A DNA stretch of 28,106 nt from CAZBBC01 sp964489835 (GCA_964489835.1 CAZBBC010000046.1:1-28106); one strand, 5' to 3'. Shown: positions 15,555 through 24,929, numbered from the stretch's first letter. The notes: generated from the letters alone by a model not told the origin. Made by a program: numbers and translations.

Positions 15555-16631
15555 TTATTTGTTCCGAACATCTGCGGCTTTATCAAATATTTCGGTCTTA
15601 CTGATACCGGCTGCTTCATACATGGCAAATATATTCTCATCCGGCGTCTCCGGTGGTACGGTATGAGAAGCGGCCAGAATATATCCACCACCATCAGTGG
15701 TCATACCTTCAATAAGGGTTATTGTGGCTTTATAGACCTCCGCTGATGTTCCTTTTGGTAGTAGGCCCTGTGTATCAACCCCGCCCATAAAGGCAATTTT
15801 ATCGCCGTATTCCTTTTTTAATTCCAGTGCTTCCATGCCGGGACAGGTACTCTGTATTGGGTTGAGTACATCCATACCAATGTCAACGAGATCCCCGATA
15901 ATTGGCCGCACCGCACCACAGGAATGGAAAGCAACGATCATATTCTGCGCTCGGATCGTATCAAATATTTGTTTGAGTCCTGGTTTTATTATTTCACGCC
16001 ATAATGCCGGACTCATCATCATATTTGCCTGCGTACCGGCGTCATCTCCGGTCCAGACCCAGTCCAGATCATACCTTTTCATTGCGTTATCAGCAAGTGC
16101 GATAGAAAACTCGGTACATTTATTAAACAAATTTAAACTTGCTGCATTTTTTGCGATTATGTCGAGCATTGTATTTTCCAAACCGCGCAATCGCCAGTAT
16201 AATTCAAATACACAGGGAGATATATCACAACCAATGAAATAATTCGCTTTAGATGTGATAACGGGTGTCATCAAATCCATCAGTTCATCCATCCGTTCTA
16301 AGGGAAAAGAATAGGCTTCGACCTCTTCTTCTGAAGCGTTTGCCAGCGGATAAGACTGAATCTGGTTAAAATCTCCATATCGGGTCCATTCGATACCCCA
16401 AAGATCGGTATAAGAGCCGTTTTGCTCAATGGAAACATTTTCCATTGGATAATTATTATTCACCCAGGTTTGTTTAATATCATCTCCTAATACCTCGGAG
16501 ACATATTTTTCCGGTATTTCAAGTAATTTGGCCAGTCGATTTTTAGTCTGCGGATGGTACCACATAAAAATTGGTACACGATCAACCGGCTTTTTGTGTA
16601 AGGCGTTGTAAACTCTTTCTTTGGATGTCAA
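15555..16631 (-). CDS. URO-D-like (MtaA superfamily) protein with TTG start
   Basis: 358 residues. The start is a TTG at 16631, decided by an AAGGAG 8 nt upstream and by the family opening MTSKERVYNALHKKPVDRVP. The TIM-barrel URO-D fold includes a candidate zinc site of the corrinoid-methyltransferase type: FHSCG (His236, Cys238) and STCPGM (Cys263). FMGGVDTQGLL and the C-terminal GGGYILAASHTVPPETPDEN are typical of the subgroup found in sugar clusters. Haem-pathway UroD lacks the HxC motif, so haem synthesis is unlikely. A methyl transfer or demethylation role is possible, but no corrinoid protein is nearby. It starts 34 nt after the beta-helix gene and is probably co-transcribed with it. 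It is cytoplasmic. Confidence 0.9.
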   Translation of the reverse strand: MTSKERVYNALHKKPVDRVPIFMWYHPQTKNRLAKLLEIPEKYVSEVLGDDIKQTWVNNNYPMENVSIEQNGSYTDLWGIEWTRYGDFNQIQSYPLANASEEEVEAYSFPLERMDELMDLMTPVITSKANYFIGCDISPCVFELYWRLRGLENTMLDIIAKNAASLNLFNKCTEFSIALADNAMKRYDLDWVWTGDDAGTQANMMMSPALWREIIKPGLKQIFDTIRAQNMIVAFHSCGAVRPIIGDLVDIGMDVLNPIQSTCPGMEALELKKEYGDKIAFMGGVDTQGLLPKGTSAEVYKATITLIEGMTTDGGGYILAASHTVPPETPDENIFAMYEAAGISKTEIFDKAADVRNK

Positions 16632-16665
16632 TAATATACTCCTTCAGCAATTAAAAGCTACCCCT

Positions 16666-19629
16666 TTAATCCTTCCAGTCTTCTTTCTCAACTTCCAACT
16701 GGAAATCTTCAAACTCTACTGTATAGGAACGTTCGTCACACCCTCCGGCAGCCAACCCAAGATGTATGGCACCGGCAATGCCAGGTATATCTCCTGTATG
16801 CCGGGAGACGCTCCAATTCTGGCCATCATAGCTGACATAGCCGGAAAAACTATTCCCGTGGCGCACAAATTTTAACCACATGGGATAAGGTTCCATGGTT
16901 TTATGATTTTCACTGCTGGCCTTATGCATACAACCATCACCGAATTCATCCCAATTCATCCCTACGCGTCCCGGCGTTACAAATAAAAGCACGGAACCCT
17001 GACTGGCCTGGCCGGTATCAAAACTCTTTGTTATATCGTTCCGAACAAACAGTCCCGCTCGGAACCATTGATGAGTTCTTCTGCCAAAACGCTTTATTTT
17101 TACTGTTGCAACAAAGTTACCTTTTACCGGTTTATCCAAAAAAATAGATCCGTAGGAGTCTTCACCGTGAAAAAAGTCCGTACCTGCTATTTTCATACTA
17201 TATTGATTTTTTGACTGATCAATGTCAAATTCGCAAGGATCAGCTGTAGCCGAACAAAATTCTTTTAATTTCACATTGGTTATATCAATCGCCTGATGCG
17301 GATATACCTCCACATTTACAGGTGGAGTACGGCCAATTTTGATTTGATGATGCCCGGGATCAAGACTGAGTTTAAAATATACTTTTTGAAATTCTCCCGG
17401 CTGAATCGTCATCGATTTCGAAGCAATCCTCTTTTCATTGACCAGTAAATCAGCCTCAATCGTTCCTTTCTGATTCTGAATATTCTTGATGCGTGCACTC
17501 ACTGTTAATTCCTCACCTTCCGGCAAAATATTGGAAGAAACGGTCAGTGAATCATAGAGGGCGAGCGGACGAGTTCCCTTTATTATAATTGCTTTATAGG
17601 GAGTAGATCCGATAGCGATGCGATGTTCACCAGGATCAGAAAATCGTGTTTTAAACGAAATTTCACGACTATTATTTTTGATAATCGGGAATTTCCTGGA
17701 TTGCACAACCTTGCCATCCACATAAAAATCAATCCGGTCGATACCAGTTGCACCCAGGTTCTTTACATTAGCACTTACACGCAGGTAATCACCCGTATTA
17801 AAATTATCCATTGATGAATTGAAAGTATTTAATGCGGTAACCCGAGAATATTCAAACTCCGGTTTTCCGGCGATGATACCTTCCGGCGGATTGACGGGTG
17901 CTTCAATAAGATAATTATTGCGATAAAGGTTATCCACCAGATTGGCTGCACAGAGTTTCATCTCATCCTGCTCCAGGTTATACATGATATTATCTTCCGC
18001 GATCCACCCCAGGGACATGTTGTCGAACCAGATAGCAACATTGTTATTAAAATATCCGGCCTTTACATTATGGATGAGGTTTCCTCTGATGACAGAATCG
18101 TATGTGAGCCCGGCGCTGGTAATCGCACCGGAATCGTCGGCTCGCCCCTGCACATGATGGACATGGTTGTATTCTACCCGGTATCCGCCATCAATCGCTT
18201 CCTCAAGATTTCTCCATCCACCCACACGAATCGCCGTACGACCATGATTATTTGTTACTTCATTGTAAGAAATTGTTGTATTCAGACAATTTTGAGCCCC
18301 GATACTACTACCACCACAGCGATCAATATAGTTATTAGAAATAATATTTTCGCGGACGATATCCATCCAGTGATCCGGATGATCCTTACCGGCAATGGTA
18401 ACAGCACTGCCTTCAATATTGATAATTCTATTTTCCATAATTCTATTCTGATAACTGCCTTCTTTAAGATATACAGCGGTCCCCCCCATAGCAGTGAGTT
18501 TGCCTCCTATTAACTCACAGTTATGGGCATATTCAAACGAAATGGCATTATCCCCTGAATTGGTACCTTCAAAATTCAGGCCATAAAATCTAAGATTACG
18601 TATCGGTTTATCTCTACTGCCGGTAATCTGCATTAACTGTGACAACCTGGGAACAATGATTTGCGCTCGGTTGGGATCTGTGATATCGACAGGGGGGATA
18701 AAGCATAACTCGTCAGAATCTTTGTCAAAGAACCATTCTCCCGGAGCATCAAGCAATGATTTTATATTTTCGATATAATATCTCGGAGGGACAACAACGA
18801 TACCATTCTCCGGTTCGCTGAGGTATACCATTTGACTTTCTTCATCTATTTTTTTTATAGAATTCACACCAGTATGCCATCGGAGGAGCATCACGATTCG
18901 ATTATCTTCAATATTATCCCATTCTTTTAATTCTCCCGGGTGAAATTTAAAGGATTCCCTTGACTTTGGTAATTCCGATGGTTTAAAATAGCCTTCATTC
19001 GGTATTCTGGCAAGCGGTTGCATCTCCTCATTAAGTAATAACTTCCCCACTTCAATACCTTTTACTTTTGTGACCCAGTACTTTTTATTTTTTTTCCAGT
19101 TATTGATTCTTTGACCTCCGGAAATGACCGGTTTTTCTCCAGGGTACGCGGCATATGTGACATAGTAATCTTTTAACTTATGGTATTCAAAAGCACCTGT
19201 CGGTAAATTGGTCTCGACACGCTCACCACCATCATCTGTTGCAAAAGTTATTGTTTCTTCCAATGAGTAATAGCCACCGCGAATATATACAAGAATGTCT
19301 TTACCCTTACCGAAAACATGAGGAGATCCGATCCATCTTTTCTCGATCGGTTCGCTTTTTGGCTTATAAACCTCATTTTTTAATGCCTGAACAGCCTCCT
19401 GAGCTCTTTGAATGGAAGCAAATGGTCCATCAGATTTATTTGCATTTGGTTCAGCGAATTTGCCTGACCAATTATCGTTACCATTCATTGCTACATAAAA
19501 GTCCGCAGTTGCACCGTCATTGTTAAACTTTTTCCATTTTTCACCGCGTAGTAATTTTCCATCAGCATATATGGTAGAAATAGAAATAAACAAAAAGGTT
19601 AATGAAACACTGAAAATCCTAAAAAACAT
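16666..19629 (-). CDS. Secreted right-handed beta-helix carbohydrate-active protein
   Basis: 987 residues from the ATG at 19629, preferred over one at 19659 because GAAAGGA precedes it and a clean signal peptide (MFFRIFSVSLTFLFISISTI) follows. The N-terminal module ADFYVAMNGNDNWSG with DGPFASIQRAQEAVQALK is the usual opening of exported beta-helix glycan enzymes (GH141 or pectate-lyase superfamily style). Parallel beta-helix repeats with many Asn-rich turns span about 330-560 (NRIINIEGSAV, NNYIDRCGG, YNEVTNNHG, YNHVHHVQG). Two beta-sandwich, CARDB-like segments follow (about 580-770), then a C-terminal concanavalin-like, DUF1349-type domain with WFRAGLFVRND and VSYDGQNWS. It probably cleaves or binds a polysaccharide; activity cannot be assigned. 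A URO-D-like gene follows after 34 nt. Confidence 0.85.
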   Translation of the reverse strand: MFFRIFSVSLTFLFISISTIYADGKLLRGEKWKKFNNDGATADFYVAMNGNDNWSGKFAEPNANKSDGPFASIQRAQEAVQALKNEVYKPKSEPIEKRWIGSPHVFGKGKDILVYIRGGYYSLEETITFATDDGGERVETNLPTGAFEYHKLKDYYVTYAAYPGEKPVISGGQRINNWKKNKKYWVTKVKGIEVGKLLLNEEMQPLARIPNEGYFKPSELPKSRESFKFHPGELKEWDNIEDNRIVMLLRWHTGVNSIKKIDEESQMVYLSEPENGIVVVPPRYYIENIKSLLDAPGEWFFDKDSDELCFIPPVDITDPNRAQIIVPRLSQLMQITGSRDKPIRNLRFYGLNFEGTNSGDNAISFEYAHNCELIGGKLTAMGGTAVYLKEGSYQNRIMENRIINIEGSAVTIAGKDHPDHWMDIVRENIISNNYIDRCGGSSIGAQNCLNTTISYNEVTNNHGRTAIRVGGWRNLEEAIDGGYRVEYNHVHHVQGRADDSGAITSAGLTYDSVIRGNLIHNVKAGYFNNNVAIWFDNMSLGWIAEDNIMYNLEQDEMKLCAANLVDNLYRNNYLIEAPVNPPEGIIAGKPEFEYSRVTALNTFNSSMDNFNTGDYLRVSANVKNLGATGIDRIDFYVDGKVVQSRKFPIIKNNSREISFKTRFSDPGEHRIAIGSTPYKAIIIKGTRPLALYDSLTVSSNILPEGEELTVSARIKNIQNQKGTIEADLLVNEKRIASKSMTIQPGEFQKVYFKLSLDPGHHQIKIGRTPPVNVEVYPHQAIDITNVKLKEFCSATADPCEFDIDQSKNQYSMKIAGTDFFHGEDSYGSIFLDKPVKGNFVATVKIKRFGRRTHQWFRAGLFVRNDITKSFDTGQASQGSVLLFVTPGRVGMNWDEFGDGCMHKASSENHKTMEPYPMWLKFVRHGNSFSGYVSYDGQNWSVSRHTGDIPGIAGAIHLGLAAGGCDERSYTVEFEDFQLEVEKEDWKD

Positions 19630-19774
19630 ACTAAATCCTTTCTTCCTTGAGCGCAGCAAAGGGCTGCGATTAATTGTTATTAATTATTTTGTATCATGAG
19701 TATCCGGTTTAAAATTTTCTTTAGCACTGATTTTACTGATAGTTTTTATTGTTAAATACAATATGTACACTTTT

Positions 19775-20027
19775 ATGTCCCGTTAGGGACATCATATTTA
19801 TAGCAAAAACTAATCCTATGAAAAACATAGTCCCGTCAGGGACGTAATATCTACTCTACATCTTTCCAATCTAATTTTATGAGAGATGTTCGATCTTCAA
19901 CTGCAAATACACATTGAATATATATTTGAGTATAAGTATTGGCCATGCTTTTAATATTTCGTCCCTAGCGGGACTTTAGAATATTGGATTATATGATTGC
20001 TATAAATATTTTGTCCCTAACGGGACA
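19775..20027. repeat. Four GTCCC hairpins in inverted pairs
   Basis: Copies at 19775-19792 (ATGTCCCGTTAGGGACAT), 19830-19843 (GTCCCGTCAGGGAC), 19961-19974 (GTCCCTAGCGGGAC) and 20012-20027 (TGTCCCTAACGGGACA). The first two point one way and the last two the other. Homology runs past the hairpins: ATATTTATAGCAA follows copy 1 and, on the other strand, copy 4. The whole is therefore one large inverted repeat with four hairpins. The gap 19630-20188 also holds CCCGCATCGGCGGG near 20058, and otherwise nothing recognisable. Confidence 0.85.
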
Positions 20028-20188
20028 GTTATATAGTCTAATTTTCTCATTCCTTTCCCGCATCGGCGGGACTCAGGATGATGAGAGGACTTTCAATTGC
20101 CTGAGACTAAGCCCCTCTATTTCCAAAAGAAATCACCCCCCGGAGGCGAGGAGACTTAGAATGAGTTTTTTTGATTAGCTCTGTTTGA

Positions 20189-21988
20189 TCATTGTTTTCC
20201 AAACCGGATGCTGTAATGCCCTTTTTGATAATCATCCGTTTTTATTATCAATCTTTGATTAATGTCTTCATAGTGCCAATCTTTGGATTCTGTAAGCAGA
20301 ATATTATCAAGTTTTACATCAACTGGCTTTTCGGGAATTAAAATTCTCAAAATATGTGCTGTCTTTTTGCCATTGAAGGTAATATCAACGGTAGAAGCAA
20401 ATTTTTTTACACCAATGTCTGTTTTACCGCTTGTGTCTGGATGATACAAGGTAAACCGACTTTCCTCATTTGGATAAATTAAGAAAGTTGTGTATCCGCC
20501 GGACAGATGATCACCTAATCCGGTATAACTGCGGGTAATATTCATCGGGATAATCGCACCATCTTTAATATAAACAGGATATTCATCCAAAGGAAAATCT
20601 CTACTGATTTTTTCCGGTCCTTGTATTACTTCAAGATCCTGAAAAAAGTATCGCCATTTTCCTTCTGGAATTGTTACTTCTTTGGTTGGAGAATCCTCAT
20701 AGATGGGCGCTATAAGTAAGTCATCTCCGAAAAAATAGTGATATTTTCCATCGACCGGGCGTTGTAATACCGGTCCCCCCTCGTTTCCGATCACTACGTG
20801 GCTATAAATATAGGGAATAAATTCAGTATGCAACCAGGAAAATTTTCGGATGATTTTCAGTTCCTGTTGACTGCGCTTCCATAAGGCTCGCTCCCCATGT
20901 CCACCATTGAGAAAAAGTCCACAAAACGTTGAAAATTGTGCCCAACGAATATACAATCTTGGGGGAATAATATGTCCACTGAATCCAGCTACATCAGAAC
21001 CGATAATACTATAGCCCAATTCAGCGCTAGCCAGGATATTTTCTATGGCCATTTCAATACCTTCGATCCCATCAATAACCAGATCTGTGTTCTCTAATGG
21101 CTTATCCGTTGATATGTCGGTGGTCGATTTCCATGAATGTTTCTGATCACCCACCCAGGTTACCGTTGCCGCATCCAGCGGTGCGAAGCCTTCCGGATGA
21201 ATATAGGGCCTGTCCACTGCCCGGACCAGGGTAACAAACTCCGGATTGTGTTTTAAACCATGCTGATATTCTTCACGGTAATAGCTATCCATATACTGAC
21301 GCGTTGTCATCCAACCATCAAAGGTTTTCTTATAAAAAACGGGTAATGGACCAAGTTTCCCCCAAAAAAGTGTGCCCGTGCCATCCAGTTTCCAACCATC
21401 GATACCGTAATTAAAGAGTTTTTGCTGCCTTTTATGCCACCAGTGGACCGCCTCAGGATTGGTATAATCAAGAAATCCCCCGATCCCTTTCCACCATTTC
21501 GTTTGTGATCCACTATCGGCAATATAGCCATTTTTGTTGACTTCTTCATACCAGGTCTGATCTTCTTTTATCGCGGTATCTTTATTTTTACTGTTGACCA
21601 TACTGGTCATCCATAGGACAACGCGGTAACCTTTATCCTGCAGGCCCTTAAACCATACTTCCGGTTCAGGGTAACGTTTTTCATCGATGACAAAATCATT
21701 ATACCGTGTACTCCAGGGGCTATCCAGGAGTATCGTCCTCACAGGAATATCATGCTCTCTGTAACCATCCAGAAGTTCATCTACTCTTTGTGCAGTATTC
21801 GCATCATCCTCCCATAACCAGCATTCCAGGGCCCAGGATGGCGTTAAAGGAGGGTTTGAATGTCTTTGTGCATTAAAGGGTATACCCCAGAATGGATATA
21901 TGATATAGAAATAGAGGAAGATGATTAATATAAGGAGAAGAATGGATATAATTTTAATTATTCGGAGGATTTTTTCTCGTTTTATCAT
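20189..21988 (-). CDS. Membrane-anchored GH31 glycosidase lacking the usual N-terminal domain
   Basis: 599 residues. A membrane segment (10-31) leads almost directly into the GH31 catalytic barrel: SWALECWLWEDD (51-62), RTILLDSPWS (84-93), the nucleophile motif DGWKLDG (Asp202) and WVGDQKHSW with the expected acid/base Asp281. GSDVAGFSG and FSTFCGLFLNGGHGER follow, then C-terminal beta-sandwich modules with YFFGDDLLIAPIYE. Most GH31 enzymes carry 150-250 residues of galactose-mutarotase-like beta-sandwich before the barrel; here only about 50 residues precede it. GH31 enzymes are retaining alpha-glucosidases, alpha-xylosidases or alpha-galactosidases; the exact specificity is open. The Shine-Dalgarno (AGG) before ATG 21988 is weak. 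It stands alone between repeats. Confidence 0.92.
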   Translation of the reverse strand: MIKREKILRIIKIISILLLILIIFLYFYIIYPFWGIPFNAQRHSNPPLTPSWALECWLWEDDANTAQRVDELLDGYREHDIPVRTILLDSPWSTRYNDFVIDEKRYPEPEVWFKGLQDKGYRVVLWMTSMVNSKNKDTAIKEDQTWYEEVNKNGYIADSGSQTKWWKGIGGFLDYTNPEAVHWWHKRQQKLFNYGIDGWKLDGTGTLFWGKLGPLPVFYKKTFDGWMTTRQYMDSYYREEYQHGLKHNPEFVTLVRAVDRPYIHPEGFAPLDAATVTWVGDQKHSWKSTTDISTDKPLENTDLVIDGIEGIEMAIENILASAELGYSIIGSDVAGFSGHIIPPRLYIRWAQFSTFCGLFLNGGHGERALWKRSQQELKIIRKFSWLHTEFIPYIYSHVVIGNEGGPVLQRPVDGKYHYFFGDDLLIAPIYEDSPTKEVTIPEGKWRYFFQDLEVIQGPEKISRDFPLDEYPVYIKDGAIIPMNITRSYTGLGDHLSGGYTTFLIYPNEESRFTLYHPDTSGKTDIGVKKFASTVDITFNGKKTAHILRILIPEKPVDVKLDNILLTESKDWHYEDINQRLIIKTDDYQKGHYSIRFGKQ

Positions 21989-22009
21989 TGTTTAGCCTGA
22001 TCTATTCAT

Positions 22010-22155
22010 AAACCACGAAGCACGCGAAGGACACGAAGATATTTTTATTGAAGTTAAATTAATATAATATTAAAATTTGAATGGGATCTCCCTGATAATA
22101 TCGACTTAAATAATTGTTATTATTAGACCTTCGTGCTCTTCGTGATCTTCGTGGT
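22010..22155. repeat. CACGAAG-type inverted-repeat element
   Basis: The left arm 22010-22043 (AAACCACGAAGCACGCGAAG and on to GAAGATATT) faces the right arm 22127-22155 (ACCTTCGTGCTCTTCGTGAT then CTTCGTGGT). The centre is about 80 nt of AT-rich DNA with no gene. It fills the gap between the C45-type gene stop and the GH31 start. Confidence 0.85.
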
Positions 22156-22175
22156 GAATAATTCAGGCTAATATA

Positions 22176-24014
22176 TTATTCAGCCATTTCCAGAAGTTTC
22201 TCCAGGTAATAATGGGTATACGGTTCTTTTGCTGCCGGAGTATTAGCCCCGGCATTGGCTACCCAGAATTCCAGAGTCTGCGGCGCAAACAGCACATTAT
22301 GTAAATTACTTTTCATGGCTACCGGACGATCCATCAACCGGATCGCTCTCTCCGCATTATATTTTCCAAAATTTTCCTTCACTCTTTCGACTATCTTTTC
22401 GTAACGATCGCCGGCAGACATCAGAACAGCATCTTTTACCGGATGAGGCAGTTTCTCATGTAATTGATTAGGTTCAATCACTTCAAACAAGGAAGGTGTT
22501 GTAGCCAATCCACGCGCATCCGGAATCTTTCCGTCAGATATCACATAATAATATTCACAGGTACGTGGTGTCTCTCTGAATAAAGTAAGTGCCTCATCTA
22601 GCGTACCGGTTTGTTCCATCCCCGCTCGCATCAAAAAGGCCATGGGCATCCCATCCCAGTTACCTTCTCCACCGCCACCCATTTCTCCAAAAGCAACTTT
22701 TTGATCATTCATTCCGGATACGGAACCAATAAATCCGGCATATCCGATATTGGCAAAAGCATAACATCCTGTAGGCTTTAAAATAAAAACAACAGCATGA
22801 TATTGCAGGCCGATCCCGGTCATATAATCAAGTACCCGGCCATGTAGAAGCTGGCCATCGATGGTGGCCTCATTAAACAAAGCAAAGCCTGAACAATGGA
22901 ATAAAGCCGGAAATACATTGGTAAGGCGAATCTCTTCTAAAGGAAAACCGGAAGTTTTAGAAAGTGCGGCCATTTCTTCCTGATATTTTTGTGGAATAAA
23001 GGGTTCCAAGCGATTATACGCCCCACGCATCTCATCGATGAACCATTTTTTCTTCCCCATTGTATATGCCCAACCGACCGTGTATAGCGTAGCATCAATC
23101 ATCTTACGTATTTCTTTGGTAAGAAGGGCGCCGTGCGCTTCGCCGATCTCCGTGTGACTCCCCTTTGCAATCAACACCCGGTTTCCATCGACAAAAGTCA
23201 GCCGCCCCTTACCCCAGGTGCGGTCCCTGGTATCTATTTCTGGTTTTATTGCATTTTCAATTAAAATTCCGGCTGCTCTAACCGCTCCTCTATATATTGC
23301 TGTATTCAGTTCTTTCCGTTTCACATTTAACTGGTGTTCCGGACTGTAACCTGATGATTTATATGGCGTTGTAAATGAATTGATCTTTAGTTTTGCATTC
23401 ATCGTATAAACACTATCCCGAACAACGATGCGTACATCCTCTCCTGTTTCTTCGTCAATCCAAAATTCCACATCCGCACCGATGACGTCTCGCGGAATAT
23501 TTATTATCTCAAAAGGATCGTTTTCAGTGAAATTGCATGAAGAGAAGGCCCAGACGGAAATTCCCACTTTTTTCAAAAATCCCATAGATAAAATCGGTTC
23601 AAGAGAAGGATGGTTTTGAATGATCTCTTTCAGAAGTAAAAGAACATCAAAATTATAACGTTCCCGGCCTTCCGCAGAAATTCTCAATCCCGATTTTAGA
23701 ATGTCCACTTCTGTCAGTATTTGACTGCTTTTGATAATATAGCGGTTTTCATCATATTTGAAATCAGCGGTAAAACGCTCATCCTTTTTATAGTAGATCA
23801 TGGCTACCAATGAATCTCTCTTATCATCAGTTTTTCCCCATTCGGCATCCAGGCGAAGATTTAAATTATCTTTACCTTGTTCAATCTGGGTGGTGATAGC
23901 TCCAATGAGCTGATAAACTCTTAAAGCGCCTGCAAACCGACCCCAAAAAATGATGATCAATACTACCACTATTACCAGAATTCCTATTAAACCACGGCCT
24001 ATAAATTTTTTCAT
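22176..24014 (-). CDS. Membrane-anchored C45-type Ntn hydrolase with extra N-terminal domain
   Basis: 612 residues. A membrane anchor lies at 8-24. Residues 30-265 form a beta-rich region I do not recognise, with WIDEETGEDVRIVVRDSVYT resembling folds such as LolA. The C45 / acyl-CoA:6-APA acyltransferase-like domain runs from about 275: KGSHTEIGEAHG (284-295), the expected nucleophile in LFHCSGFALF (Cys374), HGRVLDY (391-397), then GYAGFIGSVSGMN and FGEMGGGGEG. In typical C45 proenzymes this Cys becomes N-terminal by self-cleavage, so the large N-terminal half may be a propeptide that stays as an anchor. The substrates are amides or acyl groups. ATG 24014 has GAGGAA upstream. It may cooperate with the ceramidase-like amidases. 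Confidence 0.88.
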   Translation of the reverse strand: MKKFIGRGLIGILVIVVVLIIIFWGRFAGALRVYQLIGAITTQIEQGKDNLNLRLDAEWGKTDDKRDSLVAMIYYKKDERFTADFKYDENRYIIKSSQILTEVDILKSGLRISAEGRERYNFDVLLLLKEIIQNHPSLEPILSMGFLKKVGISVWAFSSCNFTENDPFEIINIPRDVIGADVEFWIDEETGEDVRIVVRDSVYTMNAKLKINSFTTPYKSSGYSPEHQLNVKRKELNTAIYRGAVRAAGILIENAIKPEIDTRDRTWGKGRLTFVDGNRVLIAKGSHTEIGEAHGALLTKEIRKMIDATLYTVGWAYTMGKKKWFIDEMRGAYNRLEPFIPQKYQEEMAALSKTSGFPLEEIRLTNVFPALFHCSGFALFNEATIDGQLLHGRVLDYMTGIGLQYHAVVFILKPTGCYAFANIGYAGFIGSVSGMNDQKVAFGEMGGGGEGNWDGMPMAFLMRAGMEQTGTLDEALTLFRETPRTCEYYYVISDGKIPDARGLATTPSLFEVIEPNQLHEKLPHPVKDAVLMSAGDRYEKIVERVKENFGKYNAERAIRLMDRPVAMKSNLHNVLFAPQTLEFWVANAGANTPAAKEPYTHYYLEKLLEMAE

Positions 24015-24213
24015 GCGTTCCTCACTAAATCTAAATTTTAATATTTATGATATTATAACCAAATACTTTGTTATTTTCGAACCCATTCTTATAAAATCAT
24101 CGAATATATTGATTGATTTGTAAATATAGATGTCTTTTGGCTAATATGACAAAAATTATATTCTTTAGATACTCTTTCCTTTCCTTTCATACCGTTAGAG
24201 CGACGAGATTATT

Positions 24214-24427
24214 AACCTCGTAGAGGTTATATTATTGTAGAAAAAAATCGAAATTCAAAAATATTTAATCCTTGTAGAGGATTAATAATAGAGTAAAGAC
24301 GCCTGGTTTTATTACAATCATCTATTTTTAGAATAAATTTACTAAAACTGCTAATAATGCATCCTCTACGAGGATGGGGTATTGGTTTATATAGGTTCTA
24401 TTACAATAATTTATCCTCTACGAGGAT
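24214..24427. repeat. Four CTCGTAGAGG hairpins in inverted pairs
   Basis: Copies at 24214-24230 (AACCTCGTAGAGGTTAT), 24264-24285 (AATCCTTGTAGAGGATT core), 24361-24375 and 24413-24427 (both ATCCTCTACGAGGAT). The first two are in one direction and the last two in the other. Nearby ATTATTGTA is shared by copy 1 and, on the other strand, copy 4. The layout parallels the GTCCC group at 19775-20027. The gap 24015-24954 has no gene. Confidence 0.85.
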
Positions 24428-24732
24428 AAGATTATTGTACTATGTCATTTTTTTATAGCAACGGATCAAATTATGATAAGTCAGGTGTTCTTTATTTATT
24501 TGATATTTTTATTCTACTTTACAAGGTAACAGGACATGAAAAAGATTTTTATCCTGTAATCCTGTCCGTTTTTTGGATCCCGACTTTGTTGGGATTATCT
24601 TGTCAAATAACTGCTTAAAAAAGAGTCCCTCGGTGGTGATTAACTGATTGTTTGCAGCCATACTGCGCTATGCTATTGTACCAAAAAACTTTGTTTTTTT
24701 AGCAAAATTTTATCTAAAGTGTTAAATATTTT
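24428..24732. other. Gene-less stretch with two small inverted repeats
   Basis: No coding frame or RNA gene is visible. It contains an AGGACA ... TGTCC pair with the direct repeat ATCCTGTAATCCTGTCC (24528-24568), and the stem ATCCCGAC-TTT-GTTGGGAT (24577-24595, with one G-T pair). The second stem resembles the hairpin inside the GIY-YIG left repeat. The remainder is AT-rich. Confidence 0.5.
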
Positions 24733-24929
24733 TTTACCGCTAAGACGCTAAGAAGGCGCAAGGATCACAAAGATTATATAAAATATTTAAAAATATTAAA
24801 AAAAACCTTGCGTGCTTTGCGGATCCTTTACCTGCCCGCCCACTGGCGTGGCGTCGTTTCGGTTAAGTAATCCGTGTAAATCCGTGTAATCCGTGGACAA
24901 AAAACTTTGCGTCGCTGCGTCTTTGCGAG
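24733..24929. repeat. CGCTAAGACGC-type repeat island with AATCCGTG tandem
   Basis: The left arm 24733-24775 (TTTACCGCTAAGACGCTAAG and on to CAAAGATT) faces AACCTTGCGTGCTTTGCGGA (from 24804) and CTTTGCGTCGCTGCGTCTTT (24905-24924). Between them lies AATCCGTG three times in tandem (24869-24897, 10-11 nt period), a family also seen at 8226-8247 and near 9509-9535. It is best read as one element interrupted by another, ending about 26 nt from the hydrolase stop. Confidence 0.75.

Noticed and set aside
15555..16631. Haem-pathway uroporphyrinogen decarboxylase (hemE)
   Set aside because: The HSCG metal-type motif and the lack of any haem gene nearby point to the MtaA/sugar-cluster branch instead.
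18070..18513. 147-codon plus-strand frame
   Set aside because: Antisense to the beta-helix gene, Thr/Ile-rich because it mirrors Asn-rich helix turns; not a separate gene.
19775..20027. Possible CRISPR array
   Set aside because: Copies are only four, change direction, have unequal spacing and are each self-complementary. No cas gene is nearby. The same reasons exclude 24214-24427.
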